A stretch of DNA of 64,000 nt, taken from the NCBI GenBank assembly GCA_963854835.1, contig OY978527.1, forward strand, positions 40,002,040-40,066,039, read 5' to 3'. Positions 38,749 to 50,355 of the stretch are shown piece after piece. A program made the position numbers and the translations under genes. The notes below the pieces were generated by a model. The model searched no databases. It saw only the letters and a program-made list of their open reading frames with translations, and had not been told where the DNA came from. The stretch's first letter is position 1. Each line of letters opens with the position of its first letter. The DNA is from Megamerina dolium (Eukaryota; Arthropoda; Insecta; Diptera; Megamerinidae).

Positions 38749-40206
38749 ATTCTAGGTAAATTCTAAGCTTGCGATAGAGTCCAAAATGTACGATTAGCAT
38801 CTTATGAATAAAATATTATGCTTTAAGAATATGAAAATTTGTATTTAAACCACTTCTCTCTCTTTTTCTGTGACAAAATAAAAAAAGAAGCTTTTAATTG
38901 ATTTTAAGGCATGCCTATGCGAAAATTTGGTTTCCCAGAAACATTTTCAAGGTAAATTTTTGAAAATAATTACAGCAAACTTATTGGACATTTTTTTGTA
39001 ACCCACACTAGTGCCTATTTCATTGTTGTTGTTGTTTTATTGTTGGTATTATTTTTTTCTTGTTGTTGTTGCATAATATTTATTACTTTACTATTCTCAA
39101 TATGGTCATGATGAGGAGTGTATAACACATTTCACATATGTATATGTACAATTGACATATGAACGAGCAAGCATAAAGCGTATGAGTTAAATTTTGAATA
39201 CGTTACTGTGAACTGTGAAATATACTATATTGGATATACATCTATATTACATATGGGAATTTCTAAGGTTATGGACGCGATATACGAATGCATAAAATAT
39301 ATTGCGAAAAATAAAGAAAAACAATATTTGTATATTGTACAATACTGGCATTTAAGAGACATAATGGTCCAATGCTTAATTTTAATATTTGGATCAGTTA
39401 ATATCTATAAAGCAATACAGAAGTGATAGAAAAGGTAATCTATTTTTCAGCTGGGTGTACAAATTTACAAAATTCTTCGAAATTTGAAAGAATATTTTAT
39501 TTTCAAAAAAGGTTTAAATTAAGTAAAAATTAATTTTGGTTTCTTTTATCACAGATAAAGAGTAGAAATGAAAATGTAAAAGTAAGACCGTCATCATGAG
39601 AGAAAGTTGTCATAACTTAGGTCGACTCTCAAAAATATCATTTGCTGCGACCATTAAAAAAAATAATTATTTTGCAGCCTCCTAAATTTGTAAATCACAT
39701 TAAAAATTTTTTTGTTGTCGGGTTTTATTTTTTTGTGGTTTTTCAAGGGTATTTTATTTTTTAGACCATTTCTTAAAGAAGATATACAAAATCAGTGTAG
39801 TGAATATAAATAAATTTTGTCTTTTTGCAGCAAAATTGTCAATGAAAATAGATTAAAATATCGAGAAAAATATAAATCGAAAAAATATAGCTATATTTAT
39901 AATTTTATATAGAGATTAATTTCTTTACAAAGCAAATAAGCTATTGATAGAGTAAATCTGTCAATAAATACTCGAGTTATGATCAATTATTAAATATTTC
40001 GCCATTTTAAATTGACAAATAATGTACGCCATCTACCGACTAGGGAACGGTGTAAGCTATAATGAAGAAATTTCATATGGGAGCTGAGATTGTCGATATG
40101 ACGCAATATATATAAATTGATAGCGTTGGAGAAATGATAGTTCTAACACCTCAATTATATATTTATTTATATATTTAAAATCATTAATATTTTTTGTTTT
40201 ATTGGA

Positions 40207-40244
40207 AAATATTAGCATGAACCCATCCGTTCATGCTAATATTT
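40207..40244. repeat. perfect 16-bp inverted repeat with 6-nt loop
   Basis: AAATATTAGCATGAAC (40207-40222), loop CCATCC, then GTTCATGCTAATATTT (40229-40244), an exact reverse complement. It could form a cruciform or RNA hairpin. No T-run follows and no gene is adjacent, so a terminator role is unsupported. Confidence 0.9.
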
Positions 40245-42669
40245 GTGTTAAACCTTATTATTGTGAGCTAAAATATATTTTCTAGCAATTTATATATTTC
40301 AAGTTTTTCCAGTTTTATTGACATTTTCTGGAAAATGCCCATATATTGATATTATACCTTTAAACCTACATACGGATACATTCTGTATATATATGTATAT
40401 TCGTATGTATGCACATATGTATGAATTTTCTCACGGAATTCAAATAATAATAGAAAATATTTCTTACAAAGAGAAGAAAACATTGTATAATGCATTTGTG
40501 AGAATATATTTGAACAATGTACATATCTTATGTATGTACTTACCTTGACCTAACTTGCTTTAATTATTTCTTAATGCTTTATAGTGCTGTTAGTCATACT
40601 TTTGTCTACAACATGTATTTGCATTATTTTCTATAGATAGGTTGATGGGTTCGTTAATGATATTCAAATATGATGTGAATTTAAGAGTTACGAGTATGTC
40701 ATCATTTTAAATAAAATCCTAACTTATCTTTTTGCCTTAAAATTCGGTGCTTTTGTTCGATATAGAATTTTAAGAAAAAAAAAATGAACTTTATTTGTTT
40801 CGGAATATACGGATAATATAATTTAATCTGTTGTTTCCAGTTTTTATCAATTTGTTCGGACAATAAGTTAATTATCTCAATTCTTGAATAAAAATTGAAT
40901 GAAAGTTGGAACTTGATACGTGCTTTATACACTTCATATATGTACATATATAATAGGTCTATGGATTAGAGATTATAATGTACTATTAGGTATGTATTGT
41001 AAATAATGTAGGCAGAAAAAACAAAAAGAGAACAACAAAATTCCCTCTTAAAAAAAAAAGTTAAAAGTTTTCATCATTCAGAAAGTAAATCGATCAATTG
41101 AATCAAAATTGAATTTTTAAACTTTGATGCAAATCGAAATGGATGCAAATTTTTAACTTAATAAAAGGTTAAAACTAATTATAATAAATATCAATATATG
41201 TAGCACATAACCATGTAAATAGTTTTAGGACAAAATACCAAAGAAATAATTTTTACAAATACAATTACTTTTCCTCTAAAAGTAATAATTCGCTTAAAGT
41301 AATAATTCGCAATAATGAGGGTATTCCCCTTATATTTTTCCCTATGAAATTTCTATTGATTAGAAGATATCATTGCAAGTGGACTATAATGGAAATTTGT
41401 AGAGTGACATGATAAAGGCTAATTCATCATTTGTGATAGATCAATTCGTCGAAAGATGCAGGAGTCACTGTTGGCCGCTCAAGGAGTTAACAGATTAATA
41501 CGGATTTCATCGTTAAGACAACGAAAATAAATGTAAGAAATACAATGAAACATGAGCCTAGTTTTAGGTCGAGTACACCTTGGAGTAGTATCTTTCTGTG
41601 ACTGATTCATTGCAATTCTGTTTCATCTAAATTTTAGTGAGGAGGAATTATCATCACCGTGTGTACGTTATTGCAGTTGGCTGTTAGAAAGTATGAGAAT
41701 TGGTGATAGCGGTGATATTCGAATTATATAATGTCACTGGCAATGAAGTAGCTTAAAAAATAAACATTGCAGAATACTGTACGATACTTAAATCGCAACA
41801 CAAATGCAATGAAATGTAAGAAAGAAGATGAAATAAAAAAAAAAAAAAATATGGCGTCAGTGTAAATCCATTAATCAAATATATTCTGTGATATTCTGTT
41901 TAGGCGAAGATAAACTATGCAATAAATTGCTAGAGGTATGGAACCTGTGCATATGTGAATAACGATACTTACGAAGGTACACCTCTTAGTATCTGCGATG
42001 CGATTTGTTAGCCCACACGAAGGTTATTGAAATCAAGTGTTATAGTCTTATTGATGATAATAAGTACATGTGGTACATGGAGAAATCATAGCAGTGTAAG
42101 GTATATGCAAATAATCTTATAGCTACCTTTGAATGTGCATTTGCTAATAAAGCAACGTCATCGTAGTCGGAATTAAAGAGGAAATCCTGTGGCTTTGAAA
42201 ATTTGTCTTTGTATTACTTGTAAATATTTGAGTGATTTTTTTTTAACTTTTTGAAAATTTATGATACTCCAGTGATTCTGCATAATATATGTTTATATGT
42301 AATACATCCAATGCTAGCAATGATAGCAACTGGAAGTGCTTGATTGATTAGGCAAGATTTAAAATTTTATTTTATATAAGTTAAACTTGAATTTTTATAA
42401 AATAGCACATTAGTATGATAGTTAAAGCCTATTAGTAGTTATCTTCAACCATATTAATAAGTCTCATCACTATAAGTTTGAGATCATTTTGCTTAATCTG
42501 GGATTGATCACCAAAGATTGATTCAAGTTGATCAATGCTGTACATATTATTGAGATATATCAAAAGCAAGATATAAGCATTTGATTAAATATACTTTTTT
42601 TAAGAAAAGAAACTTATACGAAATTGGATTGACTCATTAATAGGTCATTGCATTTTGTAATCGTCGTAC

Positions 42670-42790
42670 GACGCCTGGGGATGCCAAATTGAAAGCATTA
42701 CTAAAGAAATGATTAATAAATTCTATGATATCGTTCCAAAGGAACATCAAGTAAGATTGAATGAGTTAGCTGACATGGTAAATATGTAAA
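42670..42790 (+). mobile_element. mariner transposase N-terminal remnant
   Basis: The plus strand reads ITKEMINKFYDIVPKEHQV and then RLNELADMVNM before a stop. This resembles the mariner segment leading into the second helix-turn-helix (VxKIHDIVLxDRRVKLxELAEMVNIS). It is short and decayed, with no ends found. Confidence 0.45.
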
Positions 42791-42957
42791 AGAGGAGATG
42801 GATGGCTCTCCTGATATCACAAAAATCAAATTGATTGAAGTGCTCTGAGAATTGCTGCCTCATCCACACAGTTCTAGGCATTTTGATCTGTACGGCTTCC
42901 TTCTATTTACAAATATGAAAAGATTTCGCGGAGATAATTTCTGAAAATGTGATTATT

Positions 42958-43190
42958 TTAAAGGGGTACATAAATTGTATTATTAAGAAGGCTCAAAACC
43001 CATTTCTTCAACCTAACTGTAAAACACCAATTGTTAAACTCTGCAAAATACGATTCTGTCGCAGCGATAACCTCCTCCTTTGGGCTAAATTGTTTTCTTT
43101 CGAGCCATATTTTAAAGTTGGGGAACAAAAATGTGTCACAAGGAATACGGTGGAAGCGGCGATAACTCATTGCTCAGTTCGTGTAATTCG
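42958..43190 (-). pseudogene. mariner transposase C-terminal remnant
   Basis: Minus-strand ORF reading CDTFLFPNFKIWLERKQFSP, then EEVIAATESYFAEFNN. This aligns with CDFFLFPNLKKWLAGKRF-x-x-xEEVIAAVxxYFA at the end of mariner transposases. The residue at the third catalytic position is degraded around RIPCDTF. It faces the plus-strand remnant at 42.7 kb, so the two come from different insertions. Confidence 0.65.
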
Positions 43191-44105
43191 GCTGCAACTG
43201 CTGTGAACGAAAAAATAATTTTGCTCCGAAGAATGGACGGATCTAAGTGCCGGAAGCACTCGACCACGTAGTCGACCATTCACCACATCAGAATACGGAA
43301 ATGCTTTGTACGGAAACAAAACAAAGCATTTACGTATTTTTGCTGCTGCAACAACAACAACAACAACAAATAATTTTTTTCTTAGACAAATGAGGCCGTA
43401 TTTCCTTCGATTTCTAATAAAATAGATCCAATAATTTACTCTAGTTCCTCTCCGCGATTGTTCTTTCTTTTTGCAAAAAATCTATGGCGATTACTTGATT
43501 CGAACCCAAAAAAAAAAAATGCTATGAATCATTGATTTGACTGTCTCCCGGTCTTTAGCGTATAATAATATAATTTCACAACTGTCAACCGTGTTCGCTT
43601 AATTGTTCTTTCATACGACACGATTACCGGTAATCTTGGCAACAATGTCTTCCGAAACACTTCTGACACAACTGCTACCCAAATGAAAACTAATCTATGA
43701 ATGATCCTGAAATGTAGTATCGGTCAATGTCAACTTTTGTCAGCAGCGGGTACTTATTAATCTATTCTCATATATGAATAAATATACTGTACGTGTATAA
43801 TTTATGTTCGAACCCAGATAATACTTCTATAATAAAATAAAAGAAATCAAACAAGAAGAACAAGAAGAAAAAATTAAATCAAAGAAAATTCGATTAAAAA
43901 TGTAAACGTGCGTGTGAAAATAAAACTGAAATTAAATTAATCGCACATAAACACACACAAATTTATTACAAGAATTATTATCAGTAACAACGTGAGTGGC
44001 AGCATTACAAGAAGAACAACAGCAACATATAGTACATGTAATGCACAGCCCAAACCATTTGTCATTTGTGTTAAATTTATGATATTGGCAGATAATTCAA
44101 ATTAT

Positions 44106-44196
44106 TATAAATACTCGTGGTGGTTGGTGGCTTTTGTTTATTCAGTCGATTCAATTTATTTCTTATAATTTAAAAAGGAAAATAATTACATACAGT
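44106..44196 (+). promoter_or_regulatory. candidate core promoter and non-coding exon
   Basis: TATAAATA at 44106-44113 is followed by TTCAGTCG, an insect initiator-like TCAGT, with the putative start A at 44144. An ACA/GTGAGT splice-donor-like site lies at 44195-44196. The TATA-to-start distance, about 38 bp, is longer than the usual 30 or so. It lies 4.1 kb upstream of the first recognised obstructor exon on the same strand, so it could be that gene's promoter and first exon, but this is inference from weak signals. Confidence 0.2.
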
Positions 44197-44892
44197 GAGT
44201 TGCTAAAATGTTCGCAAGCTTAACTAATTGAGGTTATACAAAGAACAGATAGGGATTTATTACACTATCAAAATATGACTATATGGAGTACTTGTCCAAA
44301 GTACAATATTCCAGCATCGATTAAAGTAATATTTATCCCATTACCTCTTTGCAACCACAAAATAAAAGCTTGTAATTCATTGTTTTTCTTCACTTGTGAT
44401 GATTAGCTAATAATGGAATAGCTCTTAATTTGTGATTTTCCCATATAAATTTTTTATATTAATTTGTAGAACACCACACACCCCAAATATGGTCTACTTA
44501 CGCATATATCATCTGTCTTTATACCATATGTACCTAATCAAGGTAACACACAAACATAATATTTGATTTTATTGGTATCGACGGGCAGACATGATTATTC
44601 CATATTGTCAACGCTGTCAAAACTTCGTTAAGTTTGTGACAATTCAAATGAACGTCATTCGTTCTGACATATAGGCATTTTAGGAGTGGTAATAAATATA
44701 TCGTCCCTGCATAGTAGTGTATCGTATATTAACTAGATGTATATATTCATATTTGTATACGAATCTTCCATATAAGTATGAGTATACACGTGGCTTATCA
44801 ATTTGCTGTCAATATTTTCAATTATTCTAAGCTGGTGCTGGTGAGAACACACAAATTGTAGTCCAATATATAAATACGAATATATAGACGTT

Positions 44893-45003
44893 ATGCTTAC
44901 AAAATCATTAATATTAACTAAACTTCTTGGTGCTATTTTTATCCTTCACCATTGTATTCACATTCACAGTGGTGTTTATATCTGGTCATTAGTTAGTGGG
45001 TAG
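44893..45003 (+). CDS. candidate signal-peptide exon, speculative
   Basis: An open frame of 36 codons beginning MLTKSLILTKLLGAIFILHH has the basic start and hydrophobic core of a secretion signal. A GT at codon phase 1 after the Ser codon (IHIHS, about 44972) would join to the obstructor exon at 48325 to give HSATAATGQQ in frame. The donor (GTGTTT) is poor and no initiator is close by. This is the best local candidate for the missing first coding exon, but it is weak. Confidence 0.15.
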   Translation: MLTKSLILTKLLGAIFILHHCIHIHSGVYIWSLVSG

Positions 45004-46505
45004 TCAGATTAGTACTGCCCACGAAAGATTCTCGTTGAAGCTGTTTGTAGTCTATTTATTCATCACCTATCATTGATAGGAGAAGATTATAATTTTCATT
45101 TTATTTTTGTTATTTTTAGCCCCATTTTCTCTTTTCTAAATACATTTTCTTCCCCTTCGTTTTCTGATATATTACTGTGTTTGATGTCAATATTGCTCAA
45201 TATGGCGACATATGTATTGAATTAGATATGCATTAATGCATGGATGGATTGTTATTGAAAAATTTTGACTTATCGTTGACGTAAGGAAAAAAAAAATACA
45301 GTTTTGTTTGATTAACATAGTACGGTTGGGGCTAACAACATACTTCTTCTGGTGTCCTACTGGACGATTGAAATACTTGCCTATATCAATTGTCAAAAAA
45401 ATTTAGGTGATTTTCGATGCTGATGTTACTTTATTTATTTTAAAGAACTTTCTGCTTAAAAATACACCCTTTATAAAAAAAAGTGTCCAATATTTCATGT
45501 TCTTCTACGTTGAGTCATATTGAAATAGTGAAAATTCCAAATCCTGATTGATGAAAGCATGTCAACTTTATGATGGTTGACATCAAAAATCGCTTCTATA
45601 GATGGTGTGTTGTTATTGTCGTTGAGTTTTTGCCAAGTCATATTGTCGTATAGACAAATTTTCCATTTTACAGCGATTTTTTGTTGTCCTTCTATTTTTT
45701 TACATTTGCCTATCACGTATACGAAGGACGTGTATCAACGTTTTTTCTTTAATGTCATGCATGTATGAATATATGTGTGTACACTCATACATTTTGTTCT
45801 AAAAAAAGGGTGCTCTTTTATATATTAGTTAGTTAAAATTATAAAAAGTGTGTGATCCTTCTAATAACCCGTAACGGTGGTATTAGTATTAATAACTTAA
45901 TTTTTTCTGTCTGAACTTCAATTCTTATCACATCAATATAATATAATTTCGTAAATTAAAAAAAAATGGGTCCAATTTTTATTAAATTTTGGCTCTGTTT
46001 GCTTCATGAGCAAACATATACATTAAGGCATAGTGAAACCCATTTTTCTTTAAATCTATTTAGGAACACCTACACGAAATCACAATTTTCATATAAAATA
46101 TTTTGTAAATTTTCTAAATTCATACAAAGACAACTTTTCATTTCAATTCCATTGCAAAAAAATAAAAATAAAAAATATCCATACAAAGTTACTCCACCTT
46201 AATGTACATACAATAAAAAATTTGACACATATATGATTTTACGCATATTTTTATTCGTATATTTTTATTGTTTTCTTCTGTTACTTGGCCTTTGATTTGT
46301 AAATATTTAATGAATGAAGTTTTGTGGTTTTCATGGAAAAGTTTGTGTCATTGCATAAGTTGAATGAAGCGATAGAAGAATATAAAAATATTAATGTTAG
46401 ATAAAAGTTTTACATTTAAATTATGGCTGAAAGTGATACTAAGAATATTTGTATGAATATGCTTACATATTTATGAACACAAGCATACGTACATACATAC
46501 ATATA

Positions 46506-47028
46506 CAGGGTGGGCCATTTTAAGTTTGGAATTAGAATTGGCCATAAAAAAAAGTAATGAATACTTCCAAAATTGGCAATTGTTATAAGCATTCCGTCTG
46601 ATTATTCGATTTTCAAAGACAGTGAGCACAATATCTTTGGTTACGTTGGTTGAGTGGCATGTTGACCCAAATGTCATATTCTTTAATTTTTGGAAACAAA
46701 AATTCGTTTAGCATGACTCCTTGCTTATTTCGATGCCGCCGGACCAAATAACACACCAGTCACAGGGTGTGGTTGTATTGGCATTCTCTGATCCTCAAAT
46801 GCCACAATTATGCTCATTGATATATATATTGAAAGATGAATGTACTGAAAAATTGGGTCGATCGGATCGGGTATTGTAAAACCAGCCGTGGCAGTCATTT
46901 GAATGATGTTGTGTTTCATTCTTAAGTTGAAAAGTACAATCTTCCTAATAAACTCATGATTTTGATAAAATATTCATTAGCTTTTTTTATAGCCGAATCT
47001 AATTACGAACTTTAAATGGCCGACCCTG
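46506..47028 (-). mobile_element. short Tc1/mariner-group element with inverted ends
   Basis: The left end CAGGGTGGGCCATTTTAAGT and the reverse complement of the right end CAGGGTCGGCCATTTAAAGT match over about 30 bp, with TA flanking both (46504-46505, 47029-47030). The 523-bp interior holds minus-strand scraps that resemble a DD41D transposase, such as HSTNVTKDIVL and FENRIIRRNA. It is an internally deleted, non-autonomous element. Confidence 0.85.
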
Positions 47029-47219
47029 TACTAATGAATATTTGCACATAAATAAAGTTTTGTCTGCTTACTTCCTCTATGGTGATATGTACTATACTTA
47101 TACATACAAATATGCGTAGATATTCTTATCCACGTGTTATTTAGTATATGCGAAAACAGAAAAAAATTCATAAAAAGCAAGAATAATACATAAATGGCAT
47201 GAACAATTTGCTATGATAA

Positions 47220-47345
47220 AGCTGTTAAAAGAGCTCTGTGACAAAGTTCAGAAAATGTAATGTCACACGAGTTCTGCCGTCCGGAACGGGCCAATATAAG
47301 TAGATCCCTTCTAATGCTATCCAACAGACTAATACTAAAATAGAA
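47220..47345 (+). mobile_element. SINE fragment, plus strand
   Basis: AAGAGCTCTGTGACAAAGTT, GAGTTCTGCCGTCCGGAACG and AGTAGATCCCTTCTAATGCT match the body of the 20.8-kb SINE. The tRNA-like head is absent. Confidence 0.75.
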
Positions 47346-47429
47346 GCTTGGCTCGGCGAAAGTCAATTGCTTCTTGTTGTTAGTTATCGAGTGAGTTAAA
47401 AACGAGATATATTTTTGAAAAGGACCTGG

Positions 47430-47835
47430 CTCTGGCACTTATAGCCCCTAAAGGGAGCTTCCCCTTCAGAACTGTTTTGCTTGCTAAATTTAGGACAATT
47501 TTAGAAGGGACCTACTTATATTAGTCGGTTACGAATGGCGGAACTCTTGTGAGATCACATTTTCTGAGGTTTGTCACAGAAATTTGGACAGTATTCGAAG
47601 GGACCTGCTTATATTAGCTGATTCCGTATGGTAGAACCCTTGTTAGGTCACATTTGTTGAGCTTTTTCACAGAAAATTTGGACCTACTTACATTATCCGG
47701 TTCCGAATGGCAGAATCCTTGTTAGGTCACTGTTTCTTAGCTTTTGTCACAGAAATTTTGGACAGTATTCGAAGGGCCCTACTAATATCAGCCACTTCCG
47801 AATGGCAGAACTCTTGTGAGGTATATTTTCTTGTG
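47430..47835 (-). mobile_element. tandemly repeated SINE body, minus strand
   Basis: Four partial, diverged repeats of the SINE body follow one another in the same orientation. Each has a version of GAAGGGACCTACTTATATTA, GGTTCCGAATGGCAGAAC and CTTGTNAGGTCAC, at about 47505, 47598, 47682 and 47772. The period is roughly 85-95 bp. Together with the plus-strand fragment at 47220-47345 this forms an inverted arrangement with an 85-bp spacer. Confidence 0.75.
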
Positions 47836-47839
47836 CGCT

Positions 47840-48324
47840 GTTTGATGATAATCTATCTTTTCTATTTTATAAAAGATGTTTCTGTCTATCATCTGTCATG
47901 GTGTAGGCTGTACTTTTCATCGAAAAAAATGATTAATTATTTATGAGTGTAGAACAGGAGATGCTGAAGGGTCAAAACTACAATTTCCTATAAGGTTTTA
48001 TATACAATTTTTGCATATACTCACATACATGCTGACAACTAAAATGAACCTATTAAATATGTTTAAAAATTTGTATATTATAACATACAATGAGACAATA
48101 TTCAATTTTCCCTTTAACATAAAACTAGTTGTTCAACAATAACAACTCAATAGCAGCTGTAATAATAAATTTGAATTTCAATAATGGTAAGCATGTACGT
48201 AGTACAATATTGGTATCATATCTTTTACCTGTTAATACAATATAAAACCACAGAATTTAATTTAATTCAGAAAATCATATCATTTCAACCGTTCTCTCTC
48301 TTTCTTGTTTTCATCTCATTGCAG
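47840..48324. other. non-coding upstream flank or intron of the obstructor gene
   Basis: AT-rich sequence ending in a pyrimidine-rich tract and the acceptor TCTCATTGCAG at 48314-48324. No start codon with a signal peptide and donor was seen here. Confidence 0.6.
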
Positions 48325-48558
48325 CAACAGCAGCAACTGGACAACAATTGAAGGGTAATCAAGAGGACCCATGCAAAGTGAAGGGACGTGTCGTTGGCGA
48401 CGAAACCTATTGTGATCGCTATTGGGAGTGTGTTAGCAATCAACCAGAATTGTATGATTGCCCGAATGGTCTCGTTTATGCTGGTAAACATCGTGGTGTT
48501 ACAGAAGGTTGTGATTATCCTTGGCGTGCCAATTACTGTGAGGGCAAACAATTAGCAA
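48325..48558 (+). CDS. obstructor/CPAP3-family cuticle protein, exon with chitin-binding domain 1
   Basis: First recognised exon of a secreted chitin-binding protein (peritrophin A-type domains, obstructor family), which acts in the extracellular cuticle or tracheal matrix. It opens after TTGCAG in phase 1 with TAATGQQLKGNQEDPC, consistent with sequence just after a signal peptide. The domain's six cysteines (spacing 12-5-9-16-8) run from DPC through ETYCDRYWECV and LYDCPNGLVYAG to CDYPWRANYC. Aromatic residues typical of chitin binding (YW, YPW) are present. It ends EGKQLA with a GTGAGT donor, phase 1. The domain organisation resembles Gasp and obst-E; which obstructor this is I could not settle. 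The exon with the start codon is not identified. Confidence 0.9.
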
Positions 48559-49611
48559 GTGAGTGAGATATAAATGTACTCTGTATGTAATTGTTTCTTT
48601 TCCTCTCTTTTACCTCTATCAGTAATTCTGTAAATTGAACATGCTTTTGAGGTAGTTACAATGTTTTTGTGGTAATAAGTATTCCATATTGGTTTTGTTG
48701 GTGGTGTAGCCGTATATACGTGTGTTTGTTTAGTAGAATTTACATGTTTTCTGGTATATATTTTCAAATTGTTTTCCATGGTGACCAATATGATGCACAT
48801 ATTTAATAGCGAATGAAGTGAGCATTATTGGCAAAATAGGTAGAATCGTTCATGCAACAATACATATAAGCTATATTAGAGTGTGCATTATTTTTCGAAA
48901 TTATTTTATCGTCACATCGGCCGTATGATGCTTTCATTTTACTTCCGAAAATTTACTTTCGAATCTAAATTTCAAAATTCAAATTTGCAACCTATTAGAA
49001 ACAGGATATGCCATCGAGTTAGTGGTGGTCGAGGTTAGCTACATATATATTTTCATCGACATGGCCCTTTCGTTGACATGAGCTCGTAGGGTTTTTTCTA
49101 TTAAACTTTGATGAAGTTATACAATAAGCAGTTCCCCTGTCTGAAAACCTCGTTCAGTATGAAATGAGGGGCGTTCCAATCTTCGCTATACATTGAGTTT
49201 TATTGTCATTCTTAAAAGTCTAATCAATTTTGCAGATATTCAGAACTTACACGTTGTTTATTAAATGTTATCGACGGCATTGTAATCGATAAATGCGTGA
49301 TGTGTGACGATCTGTTTTCCTGATAAGGTCCAATCAGGCTATCGACTCTGTAAAAAAATATTTTCGTTCATATAAGGGACACTCTAACGTATTATATAAT
49401 CAAATAAATATAGAATGTTTTGTTTCAAGAAGAAAACATTTGAGGAATCTACTTCTTACATATACCCACTGCTTCGTTTGTGGCATTTTTTGCTGGATTC
49501 CAAATCTGTGGTTTAAACTTAGTGATCTTTCCGACTTGCATGGCATTATATCTCTTTAATTTAGTGAATTGTGACAAGAGCTTTTGCTTATGCTCTATAT
49601 ACATGGTATTT

Positions 49612-50355
49612 CAACAAGAGGTGTCTATTTTTTCAGGTGTCAACATACAACTGTCATTCGTTGACATTTGACAAAGAAGAACTAGAGATTTTCAGATATG
49701 AGTCGTTACACGCATTGAAATAGTAAAAAAGAAAGTCATGATTTCTCAAGCAAAATTTTTCTGAGTGATGAGGCTCATTTTCATCTGTCTGGGTACGTGA
49801 ACAAGCAAGGCTGTCACATCTGAGGCTCCAAAAATCCAAGAGAAATGGTCGAATAACCTCGTCATTCACAACGAATAACAGTTTGGCGAGGTTTTTGGAA
49901 TGTCTGGATTGTCAGGCCATATTTTTTTTTGAAAATGATGTTGCGACAATTTCAGTGAATAGATTGCGTTACCGAACTATGTTGACCGACTTTTTTGGTC
50001 TGAAATTGATGCTATGGACGTGGACGACATTTATTTTTAATAGTGCAACGCCATATGGCGGACAGCTGGTGAAAAAATGCCTCTATTGCGTGAAAAATTT
50101 CCTGGACGTGTGATTTCTCAAAATGGATATTTTGAAAGGCCGCCGAGGTCGTGCGATTTAACACCATTAGACTTTTTTCTTGGAGGATACGTTAAAGATA
50201 AAGTCAACGCATATTGAAGAAAAGTCGGATGGAGGCGGACATTTGGCAGATATTGTATTCCATTATTAACCTCAGAGTTTGGAGTTTGGATTTAAATAAA
50301 ATTATCACCTTTTTTCATACAAATATTGCGCTTTTGCAAACGACACCTCTCGTTT
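49612..50355 (+). mobile_element. DD41D-type element remnant with inverted ends
   Basis: Left ACAAGAGGTGTC (about 49614-49625) and right GACACCTCTCGTT (50342-50354) are inverted repeats. Plus-strand fragments in shifting frames include FLSDEAHFHLSGYVNKQ, ITVWRGF, PGRVISQNGYF and RPPRSCDLTPLDFFLGGYVK. The second catalytic Asp region (QQDGAT) is eroded to SATPYG, while the third, LDFF, remains. It sits in an intron of the obstructor gene and is inactive. Confidence 0.75.

Larger units (their letters stand above)
37345..42640. other. non-coding, no gene recognised
   Basis: AT-rich DNA with scattered GTT/TTG runs (39025-39070). It holds the isolated ORF at 38368-38748 and the inverted repeat at 40207-40244, listed separately. 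Nothing else is supported. Confidence 0.5.
43280..46500. other. non-coding, probably upstream of or intronic to the obstructor gene
   Basis: AT-rich sequence. It contains a hairpin-like inverted repeat (43302-43334), a (CAA)n run (43349-43369), a weak core-promoter candidate (44106-44196) and a short signal-peptide-like ORF (44893-45003). No known protein motif was found. Confidence 0.4.
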
